Of a stretch of DNA of 31,523 bases, positions 8,143 to 16,393 are shown piece after piece (the stretch's first letter is position 1; every line of letters begins with the position of its first letter). Source of the stretch: SZAS-79 sp038211455 (GTDB lineage Bacteria > Pseudomonadota > Gammaproteobacteria > Burkholderiales > SG8-39); contig JBBQVP010000029.1 of assembly GCA_038211455.1 (NCBI GenBank), forward strand, positions 1 through 31,523, written 5' to 3'. Under the pieces are notes generated by a model that was not told where the DNA came from, did not search any database, and saw only the letters and a program-made list of their open reading frames with translations. The translations under genes were made by a program, and so were the position numbers.

Positions 8143-9161
8143 GCCTGGCGCGGCTGCTTCAACCATTGCGCATTCACGCAATTGATCAGCGTGCCTTCAC
8201 GCAGGTAACGGACCACGGTTTCAGTCCCGTTGCGCCGCAGGTCGACGAGCGACTCGGGGCTGTAGAAGCCCGCGTGCGGGGTGAGCAGCATGCGCCCGCG
8301 GATCCAGGGTTCGTTCGCCTGCCAGGCGGCCACCAGCGGGTCAGCGGTGGTCGCCGGCTCCTTCGGGGTCACGTCGAGCCCGACCGCGGCAAGCCTGCCA
8401 CTCTTGAGTCCCTCGCACAGCGCCGCGGTATCGCAGATCGGTCCGCGCGCGGTACTGATCATGTAGGCGCCCGGCCTGGTCGCCGCGACCGCCGCGGCAT
8501 TGATCATCCCGCGCGTCTGCGGCGTCAGCGGGGTGTGTATCGACACCACGTCGGCCTGCCCGAGCAAATCCGCAAGACTTCTTGCGCGCGTGAACCCGAA
8601 GGAGAGCTCTGCTCCATTCGGCAGGAACGGGTCGTAAAACGCCACACGCATGCCGAACGCCTGCGCGCGCAACGCCGCCGCCGTGCCGATGCGGCCCAGC
8701 CCGATCACGCCGAAGGTGCGTCCCCGCAGGCGCCGCGCCGTGACGTTATGCAAGTGCGACCAGCCGCCCTTGAGGTCGGCATGCAGCGCTGCATCCATCG
8801 CTGCGGTGCCGCGCGCAAACGTCAGCATCATCGCGATCGCCGCATCGGCGACGTCGGTGGTCCCGTAGTCCGGGACATTGCATACCGCGATCCCCGCTTC
8901 GCCGCAGGCCTTGAGGTCCACGCTGTCGAAGCCGACGCCGTTGCGCACCACGATACGCGCGCGCTTCAGGTGCGGGACCACGTTGGCGTCGATCGGAATG
9001 CGTGAAACCAGGATGCCATCGCAGCCCTCCCACGCAGACCGCTCGATTGCATCGAAGCTGTCCTTGCGCGGATTCAGCAGCACCGCGTCGGGGCCCGTCA
9101 CCTCTCGCTCCAGGTCGAGCTGTTCCATGCGGCTGTCGGGATACAGTATGTTCAGGTGCAC
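8139..9161 (-). CDS. D-isomer-specific 2-hydroxyacid dehydrogenase (copy 3, CtBP-like)
   Basis: This 340-residue enzyme has GLGRIG at 154-159 and catalytic Arg239 (STARGP), Glu268 (VTPKEP) and His296 (TPHAGFY). The CNVPDYGTTDVADAA segment is typical of the CtBP-like/phosphoglycerate dehydrogenase-like subgroup. I chose the GTG at 9161: an upstream ATG in frame (9257) would overlap the MFS gene and add an unlikely polar leader, while GAGG sits six to seven bases before the GTG and the protein then begins directly with MHLNILYPD. It overlaps copy 2 by four bases. It differs enough from copy 2 that the pair are probably not a recent duplication. The two may form a complex or act in sequence on the substrate imported by the MFS protein upstream; this is inference. 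Confidence 0.87.
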   Translation of the reverse strand: MHLNILYPDSRMEQLDLEREVTGPDAVLLNPRKDSFDAIERSAWEGCDGILVSRIPIDANVVPHLKRARIVVRNGVGFDSVDLKACGEAGIAVCNVPDYGTTDVADAAIAMMLTFARGTAAMDAALHADLKGGWSHLHNVTARRLRGRTFGVIGLGRIGTAAALRAQAFGMRVAFYDPFLPNGAELSFGFTRARSLADLLGQADVVSIHTPLTPQTRGMINAAAVAATRPGAYMISTARGPICDTAALCEGLKSGRLAAVGLDVTPKEPATTADPLVAAWQANEPWIRGRMLLTPHAGFYSPESLVDLRRNGTETVVRYLREGTLINCVNAQWLKQPRQA

Positions 9162-9237
9162 TGGAAGCCTCGTTCTGGTGGGTTCACTGCACTCTAACCG
9201 ACCGCAGAGATCGCGCGCAATGTCGCGCTCGCAGGGG

Positions 9238-10461
9238 TCAGGGGCGCTTGCCGGCACCCGCGTTGAAGAGCGGGCGCATCGCGAGCAGCCCCAGCACAGG
9301 ACCGGGCGTGAGCAGCAGGAACAGGGTCTCGATGGGCACGTTCCCTGACAACGCGCCGAGCAGCTGGATGCTGACGATCGTGATCGCGAAGCCGATGCAA
9401 TTGGCGATCGTCAGTGCGGAACCGACCGCGGTTCGCGGTGCATTCGCGGCGTTCAGCGCGGAGAACTGCGGCGAATCCCCCGCCACCACCACACCCCAGA
9501 ACAGCAGGAACCCGATGACCGCCGCCGGTGGCGCGAGCAGCAGCAGCGGCGAGGCCAGGCAACACAGGCCCGAAGCGGTGAGCTGCGCCTGCGCCACGCG
9601 CGCGCTGCCCGTGCGCAGCGACACGAGGCCGCCGCCGGCACACCCCAGCGCGCCGGCTGCAATCACGGCGAAGGACCAGAGCGGCACGTTGTAGCCCGGC
9701 GCGCAGGCGACAAGCACAACCGGAACGAAGGCCCAGAATGCGTACAACTCCCACATATGGCCGAAGTAGCCGAACGCCGAGGCGCGAAAGCCGCGCGAGG
9801 CAAAGACCCCGGCCAGCGCGCGCGGGTCGAACCGCGCACCACCGGCACCCTTTACGAGATGCGGGCCGTCGGGCACCAGCATGTACATCAAGGAGCCACC
9901 CGCCACAGCGATCAGGGAAACACCCGTGAGCACGAGCTGCCACGGCCATGCCTGTCCCAGCCCCTTCAGCAGATGCGGGAACGCAGTGCCCAGCACCAGC
10001 GCGCCGACGAGAAACCCGAGCGCGTTGCCAAGCCCCGTGCGATACCAGCCGGATGCAATCTTCATCCCCACCGGGTAGATGCCCGCGAGGAAGAAGCCGG
10101 TGACGAAGCGGCAGGCGAGCAATGGGATCAGGCCGCTGGGGACGGCGAGTACGCCCAAGTTGGCCGCTGCGCCCGCAAGCGCGCACAGGAGGAACACGAG
10201 CCGCGGGGAGTAACGGTCGGCAATCGCGAGGAATGCAAACGCCAGTGTGCCGCTGATGAACCCCAACTGCACCGCCGAGGTGACGTAGCCCAGCGCTTCG
10301 GGGGAAAGACCCCATTCGCGCTGCAGGTCGCCCAGTACCGCGTTGCCCGCAAACCAGAGCGAGGTGCCAGCGAACTGCGACACGATGATGACGGGCAGGA
10401 TCCGGGCCGGCGGCCTGTCCGGCGCCGTCATCCCGGCCGGCGGGTTCTCCGTATCGCTCAT
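9238..10461 (-). CDS. MFS transporter
   Basis: This is an inner-membrane protein of about 407 residues with roughly twelve hydrophobic segments and the features of a major facilitator. These include a charged loop after the second helix (AIADRYSPR) and a short central loop with charged residues (VPDGPHLVKG). The exact start is uncertain. ATG at 10461 is used; 10485 and 10431 are in frame and none has a strong ribosome binding site. The family moves small solutes by proton coupling or uniport. The gene heads the minus-strand group that holds two 2-hydroxyacid dehydrogenases, so an organic acid is a reasonable guess for the substrate. A 76-base gap separates it from copy 3, enough for a separate promoter, although none is obvious. 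Confidence 0.88.
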   Translation of the reverse strand: MSDTENPPAGMTAPDRPPARILPVIIVSQFAGTSLWFAGNAVLGDLQREWGLSPEALGYVTSAVQLGFISGTLAFAFLAIADRYSPRLVFLLCALAGAAANLGVLAVPSGLIPLLACRFVTGFFLAGIYPVGMKIASGWYRTGLGNALGFLVGALVLGTAFPHLLKGLGQAWPWQLVLTGVSLIAVAGGSLMYMLVPDGPHLVKGAGGARFDPRALAGVFASRGFRASAFGYFGHMWELYAFWAFVPVVLVACAPGYNVPLWSFAVIAAGALGCAGGGLVSLRTGSARVAQAQLTASGLCCLASPLLLLAPPAAVIGFLLFWGVVVAGDSPQFSALNAANAPRTAVGSALTIANCIGFAITIVSIQLLGALSGNVPIETLFLLLTPGPVLGLLAMRPLFNAGAGKRP

Positions 10462-10504
10462 CCCGGTGCGTGGGTTCCGGCGCATGGCAATGCCGCGTGA
10501 ACCG

Positions 10505-10672
10505 CTATTGCTCGGCCTTCTCGTTCAAACCGTCGTGCAACTGCCCGACCGTGGCGGACACGACGATGCCGGTCAGGTCATCGGCGACCGCGATCCCAAG
10601 TACCGCGACCCAGGAAAGGACGATCGCGTTGCGGCGGCTTTGGGGGGCAATCAACCAATTCGCCAGACTCAT
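10505..10672 (-). CDS. Possible small membrane protein (55 residues)
   Basis: A short reading frame on the minus strand ends with TAG, 43 bases before the chosen MFS start. The product would have one long hydrophobic stretch (about residues 15-40, with an Asp-Asp pair inside) and a hydrophilic, acidic-to-basic tail ending LNEKAEQ. No strong ribosome binding site precedes the ATG. An upstream ATG at 10720 would add 16 residues. I recognise no family. It is reported because it fills an otherwise empty gap, faces the same way as the MFS gene and has a plausible one-helix layout; it may still be non-coding. Confidence 0.35.
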   Translation of the reverse strand: MSLANWLIAPQSRRNAIVLSWVAVLGIAVADDLTGIVVSATVGQLHDGLNEKAEQ

Positions 10673-10844
10673 CGCAAATCCGTTCCATGAAAAACTTCGC
10701 GCCACAGTAGCACACTGCACGCGCCGCCACGCCCTTTGCGAAACACAGGGTCCAATCCATCGCGCGGCAGCGCGCGCGTCCCCGCGTGCGCTCGCGGGTG
10801 CGCTATCCTGCGCTCACTCAATAGTCCATCACCAGAGAGGAATC
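10673..10844 (+). promoter_or_regulatory. Upstream region of the amidohydrolase gene
   Basis: This gap between divergent genes holds a GC-rich hairpin (CCCGCG at 10781-10786, CGCGGG at 10793-10798, six-base loop), then a TATCCT box at 10804-10809 that could act as a -10 element about 36 bases before the ATG. A GAGAGGAA ribosome binding site at 10834-10841 serves the gene. No -35 match is convincing. Nothing else is evident here. Confidence 0.3.
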
Positions 10845-12530
10845 ATGTTCGACTTGCTGATCACGAATGCGCAGGTGGCCGACGGGCTTGGAAACCCGCT
10901 GGTGACGGCCGACCTGGGGGTGCGCGACGGCCGCGTCGCTGCGATCGGCCGCAACCTGGGCAAGGCACGGGAAAGCCTGGACGCCGACGGCCGGGTGCTC
11001 GCGCCGGGCGCGATCGACGTGCATACCCACTACGATGCGCAGCTGACCTGGGATTCGAGTGCCTCGCCCTCGCCCGCCCTCGGCGTGACGACCGTGGTGA
11101 TCGGCAATTGCGGCTTCGGCATCGCACCGGCGACGCCGGCGACCCGCGACACGCTGCTGAAGAACCTGTCGGAAGTCGAAGCCATGTCACTCGAGGCGCT
11201 ACGCGCCGGTGTCGACTGGCAGTTCGACGGGTTCGGCGAGTACCTCGACTTCCTCACGCGACGCGGCGTGGGTCCCAACGTCGCCTCGTTCTGCTCGCAT
11301 TCGGCGCTGCGCACGGTGGTCATGGGCGATGCGGGATCGCAGCGCGCCGCGCAACCCGCGGAACTGGAGCGCATGCTTGCGCTGTTCGACGCGGCGATGG
11401 CGCAGGGCGCGATCGGCCTGGGCTCGTCGACCTTCGAGAACCACAATGGCTTTGGCGGCATCCCGGTGCCCTCACGGCTCGCGGACGAGGACGAGTTCCG
11501 CGCCTTCGCCCGGGTGCTCGCCCGGCACGGCCGCGGGCTGATCCAGGCGACCTGCGGAGACCGCACCGGCATCGATTTCCTCGAGGAGCTTGCCGGGATC
11601 TCCGGGCGGCCCATGGTCTATTGCCCGCTGCTCGACTACCCGACGCGGCCCGAGCGCGCGCCGGGCATTTCGGGCGCCTGTGCCGAAGCCCGCACGCGCG
11701 GCCGTGCGGTCTACACACAGGCCTCCTGCCAGCCGCTGAACATGGATTTCACGTTGCTGAATGCCTACCCGCTGATGACCATCGAGCCCTGGCCCACGCA
11801 CGGCGACCGCGCCCTGCATGCGCGCACGTTTGCCGACCCGGCCTTCCGCGCGGCGTTCAAGGACAACGTCGGGGCGCCCAAGGGCGGCCGGATCTTCAAC
11901 GGCACCTGGCATCTGGTCGAAGTCAGCCTGTCGCCCACGCAACCTGCGCTCGAGGCGCGTTCGATCGCCGAGATCGCCACCGAACGCGACCAGGATCCGG
12001 TCGACGTGTTCCTCGACATCGGTCTGGCCGACGACCTCGCGACGGCGTTCACCGTGAAGCTGCTGAATGTCGACGAGGCGCGCGTGGGCACGTTGCTCGC
12101 AGAGGACGGCAACCTCGTCAGCCTGTCGGATGCCGGCGCGCACCTGACCCTCTTTTGCGACGCGGGCTATGCGATGTATTTTCTTGGCCGCTGGGTGCGC
12201 GAGCTTGGCCGCTTCAGCCTGCCGCACGCGATCCGCAAGCTCACCGGGGACGTGGCCGACGTTTACGGCATTCCCGACCGCGGCCGGCTCACGCCCGGCG
12301 CCTGGGCCGACATGATCCTGTTCGACCCCGAACGCATCTCAATCACCAAGCCGACGCGGATTGCCGACCTGCCGGCCGGCGCCACGCGGCTGGTGCGCTC
12401 AGCCCCCGGGCTCGATGGCGTCTGGGTCAACGGGAAATCGGTGTTCGACGGGAAAGATTACACCGGCGCCACGCCGGGGCAGGTGTTGCGTGAGTTCAAC
12501 ACCGGCGCGCCACGCCTCGCGATGCACTGA
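10845..12530 (+). CDS. N-acyl-D-amino-acid deacylase-like amidohydrolase
   Basis: This 561-residue protein of the D-aminoacylase branch of the amidohydrolase superfamily has an N-terminal beta-sandwich strand region (LLITNAQVADG), a TIM-barrel with metal ligands, and a C-terminal return to the sandwich (TPGAWADMILFDPE). The HxH motif is His60/His62 in DVHTHYDAQ, Cys89 in GNCGFG matches the metal-bridging Cys of D-aminoacylases, and a late Asp is in SDAGAH. Known members hydrolyse N-acyl-D-amino acids or related amides with zinc. GAGAGGAA supports the ATG at 10845; the frame is open further upstream without a plausible start. It runs toward the VOC gene with only six bases between the stop codons. 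The gene stands alone on its strand. Dihydropyrimidinase-like or other N-acyl hydrolysis remains possible. Confidence 0.9.
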   Translation: MFDLLITNAQVADGLGNPLVTADLGVRDGRVAAIGRNLGKARESLDADGRVLAPGAIDVHTHYDAQLTWDSSASPSPALGVTTVVIGNCGFGIAPATPATRDTLLKNLSEVEAMSLEALRAGVDWQFDGFGEYLDFLTRRGVGPNVASFCSHSALRTVVMGDAGSQRAAQPAELERMLALFDAAMAQGAIGLGSSTFENHNGFGGIPVPSRLADEDEFRAFARVLARHGRGLIQATCGDRTGIDFLEELAGISGRPMVYCPLLDYPTRPERAPGISGACAEARTRGRAVYTQASCQPLNMDFTLLNAYPLMTIEPWPTHGDRALHARTFADPAFRAAFKDNVGAPKGGRIFNGTWHLVEVSLSPTQPALEARSIAEIATERDQDPVDVFLDIGLADDLATAFTVKLLNVDEARVGTLLAEDGNLVSLSDAGAHLTLFCDAGYAMYFLGRWVRELGRFSLPHAIRKLTGDVADVYGIPDRGRLTPGAWADMILFDPERISITKPTRIADLPAGATRLVRSAPGLDGVWVNGKSVFDGKDYTGATPGQVLREFNTGAPRLAMH

Positions 12531-12536
12531 GCCCGG

Positions 12537-13412
12537 CTACGCGGGTCCCACGAAACCGATATAAACGCCGCAGGCGTGCTCCGGTGCCACGAGCATGGCC
12601 TGCTCGCCGGTATTGCGGATGCCGCGCTCGGGCGGCGAGACCCCGTGCGCCGCGATCCAGCGTGCCGCGGCCTCCATGCCGGTGGTCCGGTACAGGACCT
12701 GGAACGGGCCCGGCCCGCGCCGCGCCAGCGCATCCGCGGCGACACCCGCCCCCGCCGGCTGCGCGAGCGTGATCGCGCCCGGCCCGAGCTTGAATACCGC
12801 CATGTCGGCGTTGATCACCGTGCCACGTTCGAGCGGCGGGGTCGGCATTCCGAGCACCTGGCTGTAGACAGGAGCGGCCGCCGCGACATCGGTCACGACA
12901 ATGTAGGCGCGCTCCGCGTGTGTAACGCCGTTCGGGTGCGCGCCCGCCCCGGGCGCCGCCGCGCGCCGCACTTCCAGCGGCGTGCGATGCTGGATGAAAA
13001 ACACCGGCAGCGCGTTCCGCGCCCCGAGCGTGGCGGTGCGCCATTCGAGCACCACGCCCGCCGTCGTTCGCCGCGCGCCGTCCGTCGGGTCGCTTACATC
13101 AACGCCGCGCGCGCGCATCGCGGCGACGTCGGCCGCGAGGTCGTCGCTCTGCACCACGATATAGCGCAGTCCTCCGCCGTCTTTTATGAACCCGGGCAGT
13201 TCCCCCGCGGGGCTTGCCGCGCCGTACTCCGCCGCGTCGCGGATCGCGAGCAATTCGAGGTAGTCCCCGGCATTGAACGCGATCGCGTTGTGGGTGCCCT
13301 TGCCGGCGTGTATGCCTCCGGGATGAACGTTGAAACCGATCCGCGTGTAGGTGTCACATGCGAGTTCAAGGTCCGCGACGCAGATCATCATATGGTCGAT
13401 GCGGGTCAGCAT
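12537..13412 (-). CDS. VOC (glyoxalase-like) family protein
   Basis: This 291-residue protein is made of two glyoxalase-like halves. The first begins MLTRIDHMMICVADLE (residues 1-120) and the second begins near residue 165 (ERAYIVVTDV). Repeated vicinal-oxygen-chelate modules usually bind a divalent metal and act as dioxygenases, isomerases or lyases. His7 (IDHMMI) is a candidate ligand, but the full metal set is not clear in the second half, so a non-catalytic or atypical role is possible. The start at 13412 lies ten bases after the Bug-protein stop, with a GAGG-type site upstream, so the two are probably cotranscribed. It is often annotated simply as a glyoxalase-like domain protein; no substrate can be assigned. 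Confidence 0.85.
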   Translation of the reverse strand: MLTRIDHMMICVADLELACDTYTRIGFNVHPGGIHAGKGTHNAIAFNAGDYLELLAIRDAAEYGAASPAGELPGFIKDGGGLRYIVVQSDDLAADVAAMRARGVDVSDPTDGARRTTAGVVLEWRTATLGARNALPVFFIQHRTPLEVRRAAAPGAGAHPNGVTHAERAYIVVTDVAAAAPVYSQVLGMPTPPLERGTVINADMAVFKLGPGAITLAQPAGAGVAADALARRGPGPFQVLYRTTGMEAAARWIAAHGVSPPERGIRNTGEQAMLVAPEHACGVYIGFVGPA

Positions 13413-13422
13413 GTGCGCCGCC

Positions 13423-14400
13423 TCAGTCCAGCCGGATGCCGGCGCGCTTCACGATCTCGCCCATGCGCTTGAGGCCGGCCTCGGTCCACTGCGTCACCAT
13501 CTCGGGACGCGAGCCAAGCGGCTCCAGCCCCTGGGCAACGAGCTTCTCGCGCACATCCGGGGCGCCGACCGCCTTGACGACTTCCGCGTTGAGCCGCTCG
13601 ACGATCGCCGCAGGCGTGCCGACCGGGACGGCGATCGCCGCCCAGGTCTGCCATTCGAATCCCGGGAGGCCCGCTTCGGCCATCGTGGGAACGTCGGGAA
13701 GCAGCGCGGACCGATGCGCGCCCGGCACGGCAAGCGCGCGCAGGCGACCCGCCTTGATGTGCGGCAGCACGATCGACACCGCGCTGAAATGCGCCTGCAC
13801 CTGGTTGGAGATCACGTCCAGGGCGGCCTGCGTGGCGCCGCGGTACGGGATATGGACGAGGTAGGTGCCCGTCGCCGCCTTGAACGCCTCCATCGCGACG
13901 TGCTGCGGGCTGCCGTTGCCGCCGGAGGAATAGTCGAGCTTCCCCGGCCGGCTCTTCGCTAGCGCGATCAACTCGGGCACCGTCTTCACCGGCAGGTCGT
14001 TGTTGACCACCAGCACCCAGGTGATCCCCGCCACCAGGCTCACCGGCACAAAATCCTTGAGCGGGTCGTAGGGCACCTTGCGGATGTTCGGGATCATCGT
14101 GAGGATGCTGTCGTTCAGCGCGCCGATGGTGTAGCCGTCGGGCGCCGCGCGCTTGAGACGCTCAGCGCCGATCATGCCCGCCGCACCCGGCTGGTTCTCG
14201 ATCACGATCGCGCGGCCCAGGTTGTCGCCCATCTTCTGCGCGACGATCCGGATCATCGCATCGACCGCGCTGCCGGCCTGCAGCGGCATTACCAGCAGGA
14301 TCGGCTTGGCCGGATAGGTCTGCGCAGCGCACGGCAGCACGAGGACTGACAGCGCAATCGCCGCCCATACCCGTACTGCATGCCAGGCTGAATTGCTCAT
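13423..14400 (-). CDS. Bug-family tripartite tricarboxylate transporter substrate-binding protein
   Basis: This 325-residue periplasmic solute-binding protein has a signal peptide with a hydrophobic core at about 10-25 and likely cleavage near the CAAQ/TYPAKP boundary. The family signature follows: YPAKPILLVMP, GSAVDAMIRI, ENQPGAAGMIG and PDGYTIG in the first lobe, then VHIPYRGATQAALD and LLPDVPTMAEAGLPGFE. Bug proteins bind carboxylates or other small acids and are greatly expanded in Burkholderiales. ATG at 14400 is preferred to 14418 because GAGGAAA lies six to seven bases upstream. No TctA/TctB membrane partners are in the window, so it is an orphan receptor here; it may use a shared transporter elsewhere or feed a sensor. 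It is coupled to the downstream VOC gene. Confidence 0.94.
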   Translation of the reverse strand: MSNSAWHAVRVWAAIALSVLVLPCAAQTYPAKPILLVMPLQAGSAVDAMIRIVAQKMGDNLGRAIVIENQPGAAGMIGAERLKRAAPDGYTIGALNDSILTMIPNIRKVPYDPLKDFVPVSLVAGITWVLVVNNDLPVKTVPELIALAKSRPGKLDYSSGGNGSPQHVAMEAFKAATGTYLVHIPYRGATQAALDVISNQVQAHFSAVSIVLPHIKAGRLRALAVPGAHRSALLPDVPTMAEAGLPGFEWQTWAAIAVPVGTPAAIVERLNAEVVKAVGAPDVREKLVAQGLEPLGSRPEMVTQWTEAGLKRMGEIVKRAGIRLD

Positions 14401-14545
14401 TCGCGTTTCCTCGCTCATTCAGAAGTTTGGAGGTGAATCATACTTCGCCGACAGTCACGGGCGCTCTACCTGTGCTGTGCAGCGGGGGACGATGGCGTCG
14501 AGTTCAGTATGACTTTCGCGCCCGGCTTCGCCCCATCCCGCGGAC

Positions 14546-16393
14546 CTAATTCGGTACTCCCGCCGCACGCAGCGTCTCGGCCAGGCGCTTCCTCAGGCCC
14601 GCATCCTTGGTCGGGGACACGCTCAAGTAGCGCGAAACGGTGAACCGGGGGGAAAGCTCGAGCATGCGCCTGGCGGCCAGTTTTGCCTCTTCATCACGGC
14701 CCAGGCTGCCAAGTGCGACGACCATCAGGCGATGGGCGCTGGCAAATTTGGGGTCGACTTCAATGCCCCGCTGCGCTGCAGCCAGCGCCTCTTCGTATCG
14801 CCCGCACACGACGTACGCGGCACCCGCGCCGACGATCAGGGCACTCATTGCGGGGTCCAGCGGGCTTAGGCGCATGACACGCTCGAAATGGGCGATCGCC
14901 ACATCCCCGTCCCCGACGATCGTGCGCATCATGCCGGCGGACAGCAGCACACCGAACAGATTCGGGCTCAGCGTCAGGGCGCGCTCGATTGCGCTCAGGG
15001 CCTCGTCATAGCGAAACCCGAGTACGCGAATTCCAAGCGCCCGAAATCCGAGCGAGCCGAGCGCAAGCCCGGCGATACTCAACGTGATTGCGTTGTCCTT
15101 GTGGTCGGCAAGCGCATCTTCGGCGAGACGCAGACCGAATTTGACGTCATCTGCCTCTCCGTAACCGTCCATCATGCGCTGCACGCAGGCAAACGCCCCC
15201 ATTGCCTTGGCGAGCGAATAACCGGGATCTTTCTCCAACGCGCGTTGAATGAGCGCGGACGCTGCGTCCTTTTCTGCTTTTCCCGTGCCGGGCATCAGGC
15301 CGGGCATTGCCTGCAGCAGAAAGTCATACGCCTGCAGGTTGCTGGTCGGCTTCGCGCGGACGCGCTCCAGCTCCGCGCGCCGCATTCCTGGCTCGATCGC
15401 AAACACCACACTTTCCGTGATTCTGTCCTGCAGTTCGAACACATCTTCCAGCGTCCCTTCGAAGCGGTCGGCCCAGATGTGTCGCCCGCTTTCTGCCTCG
15501 ATCAGTTGCCCGGTGATGCGCAGACGGTTGCCTCCCTTGCGAACGCTTCCTTCGAGCACATAACGCACGCCGAGTTCGCGCCCGACTTGTTTGATATCCA
15601 CCGCGCGACCTTTGTACACGAAGCTGGAATTGCGCGCGATCACGAAGAAAAGACCTGTTCGGGCAAGCGCGGTGAGAATGTCTTCAACGATGCCGTCGGC
15701 GAAGTATTCCTGCTCCGGGTCTCCGCTCAGGTTGGTGAAGGCCAGGACCGCAATCGACGGCCGGTCCGGAAGCGCGGGATGCGCAGCTTCGCATGCAACG
15801 GCGAACACCGCGGTCGCATCCGCAATATCCGCCGCCACAAGGACCGGATCTCCGGCGATGCAGAACACGCGCACGGGCTCGGCGATGTTCTTGACCGTGC
15901 GCTCTCCCATGTCTTCGAAAATGAGCGCCAGCCGGCTGCGTACCTGGTCGCGCACCGGTTGCGAAACACAGATTCCTCCGGCGGGCGCGAGCGACTCCAG
16001 GCGCGCGGCAATGTTTACGCCGTCACCGTAGATGCCCGCCCCATCGGACAGCACGTCGCCGAGGTTAACGCCGATCCGGTAGCGCATGCGCCGCGATTCC
16101 GCTACAGACGCGTTAGCCTCACCGACTGCACGCTGGATCGCGACTGCACATTGCACCGCGTTAACCACCGAGGCAAACTCGGCAAGTACCGAATCGCCCG
16201 GCGCATTGACGATCCTGCCGTTCGTGGCGGCGACCTCGGCTGCAAAGATCGCACGGCGCTCGGTCAGCGCGTGGAGGGTTGCCTTGTCATCCTCCTGCAT
16301 CAGGCGGCTGTAGCCGACCACGTCGGCGCACAGGATCGCCGCCAGTTTTCTTTCACTCCCGGGCGCGTCGGTCGAAATTTCCCGCTCGCTCAG
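14546..16393 (-). CDS. Class III nucleotidyl cyclase with TolB-like and TPR domains
   Basis: This is a protein of about 615 residues with three parts. Residues 16-180 form a class III cyclase: metal Asp24 in CADVVGYSR and Asp67 in APGDSV, and Asn127/Arg131 in GVNIAARLE. Residues 210-335 resemble the TolB-like/CadC-associated domain (SIAVLAFTNLSGDPEQEYF, then RYVLEGSVRK and GRHIWADRFEG). Residues 375-600 are TPR-like helical repeats. The usual substrate-selecting Lys appears to be Asn63, common in this architecture. No ATG fits the expected N-terminus. The best start is CTG at 16393, which overlaps the epimerase stop as CTGA and gives SEREIS before RKLAAILCAD; ATG at 16486 would overlap the epimerase by 97 bases. 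No membrane segment is evident. Cytoplasmic signalling or scaffolding is inferred. Confidence 0.88.
   Translation of the reverse strand: MSEREISTDAPGSERKLAAILCADVVGYSRLMQEDDKATLHALTERRAIFAAEVAATNGRIVNAPGDSVLAEFASVVNAVQCAVAIQRAVGEANASVAESRRMRYRIGVNLGDVLSDGAGIYGDGVNIAARLESLAPAGGICVSQPVRDQVRSRLALIFEDMGERTVKNIAEPVRVFCIAGDPVLVAADIADATAVFAVACEAAHPALPDRPSIAVLAFTNLSGDPEQEYFADGIVEDILTALARTGLFFVIARNSSFVYKGRAVDIKQVGRELGVRYVLEGSVRKGGNRLRITGQLIEAESGRHIWADRFEGTLEDVFELQDRITESVVFAIEPGMRRAELERVRAKPTSNLQAYDFLLQAMPGLMPGTGKAEKDAASALIQRALEKDPGYSLAKAMGAFACVQRMMDGYGEADDVKFGLRLAEDALADHKDNAITLSIAGLALGSLGFRALGIRVLGFRYDEALSAIERALTLSPNLFGVLLSAGMMRTIVGDGDVAIAHFERVMRLSPLDPAMSALIVGAGAAYVVCGRYEEALAAAQRGIEVDPKFASAHRLMVVALGSLGRDEEAKLAARRMLELSPRFTVSRYLSVSPTKDAGLRKRLAETLRAAGVPN

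Noticed and set aside
10736..12493. Plus-strand open frame overlapping the amidohydrolase
   Set aside because: Its translation is Arg/Ala-rich and lacks motifs, while the competing frame has complete D-aminoacylase motifs.
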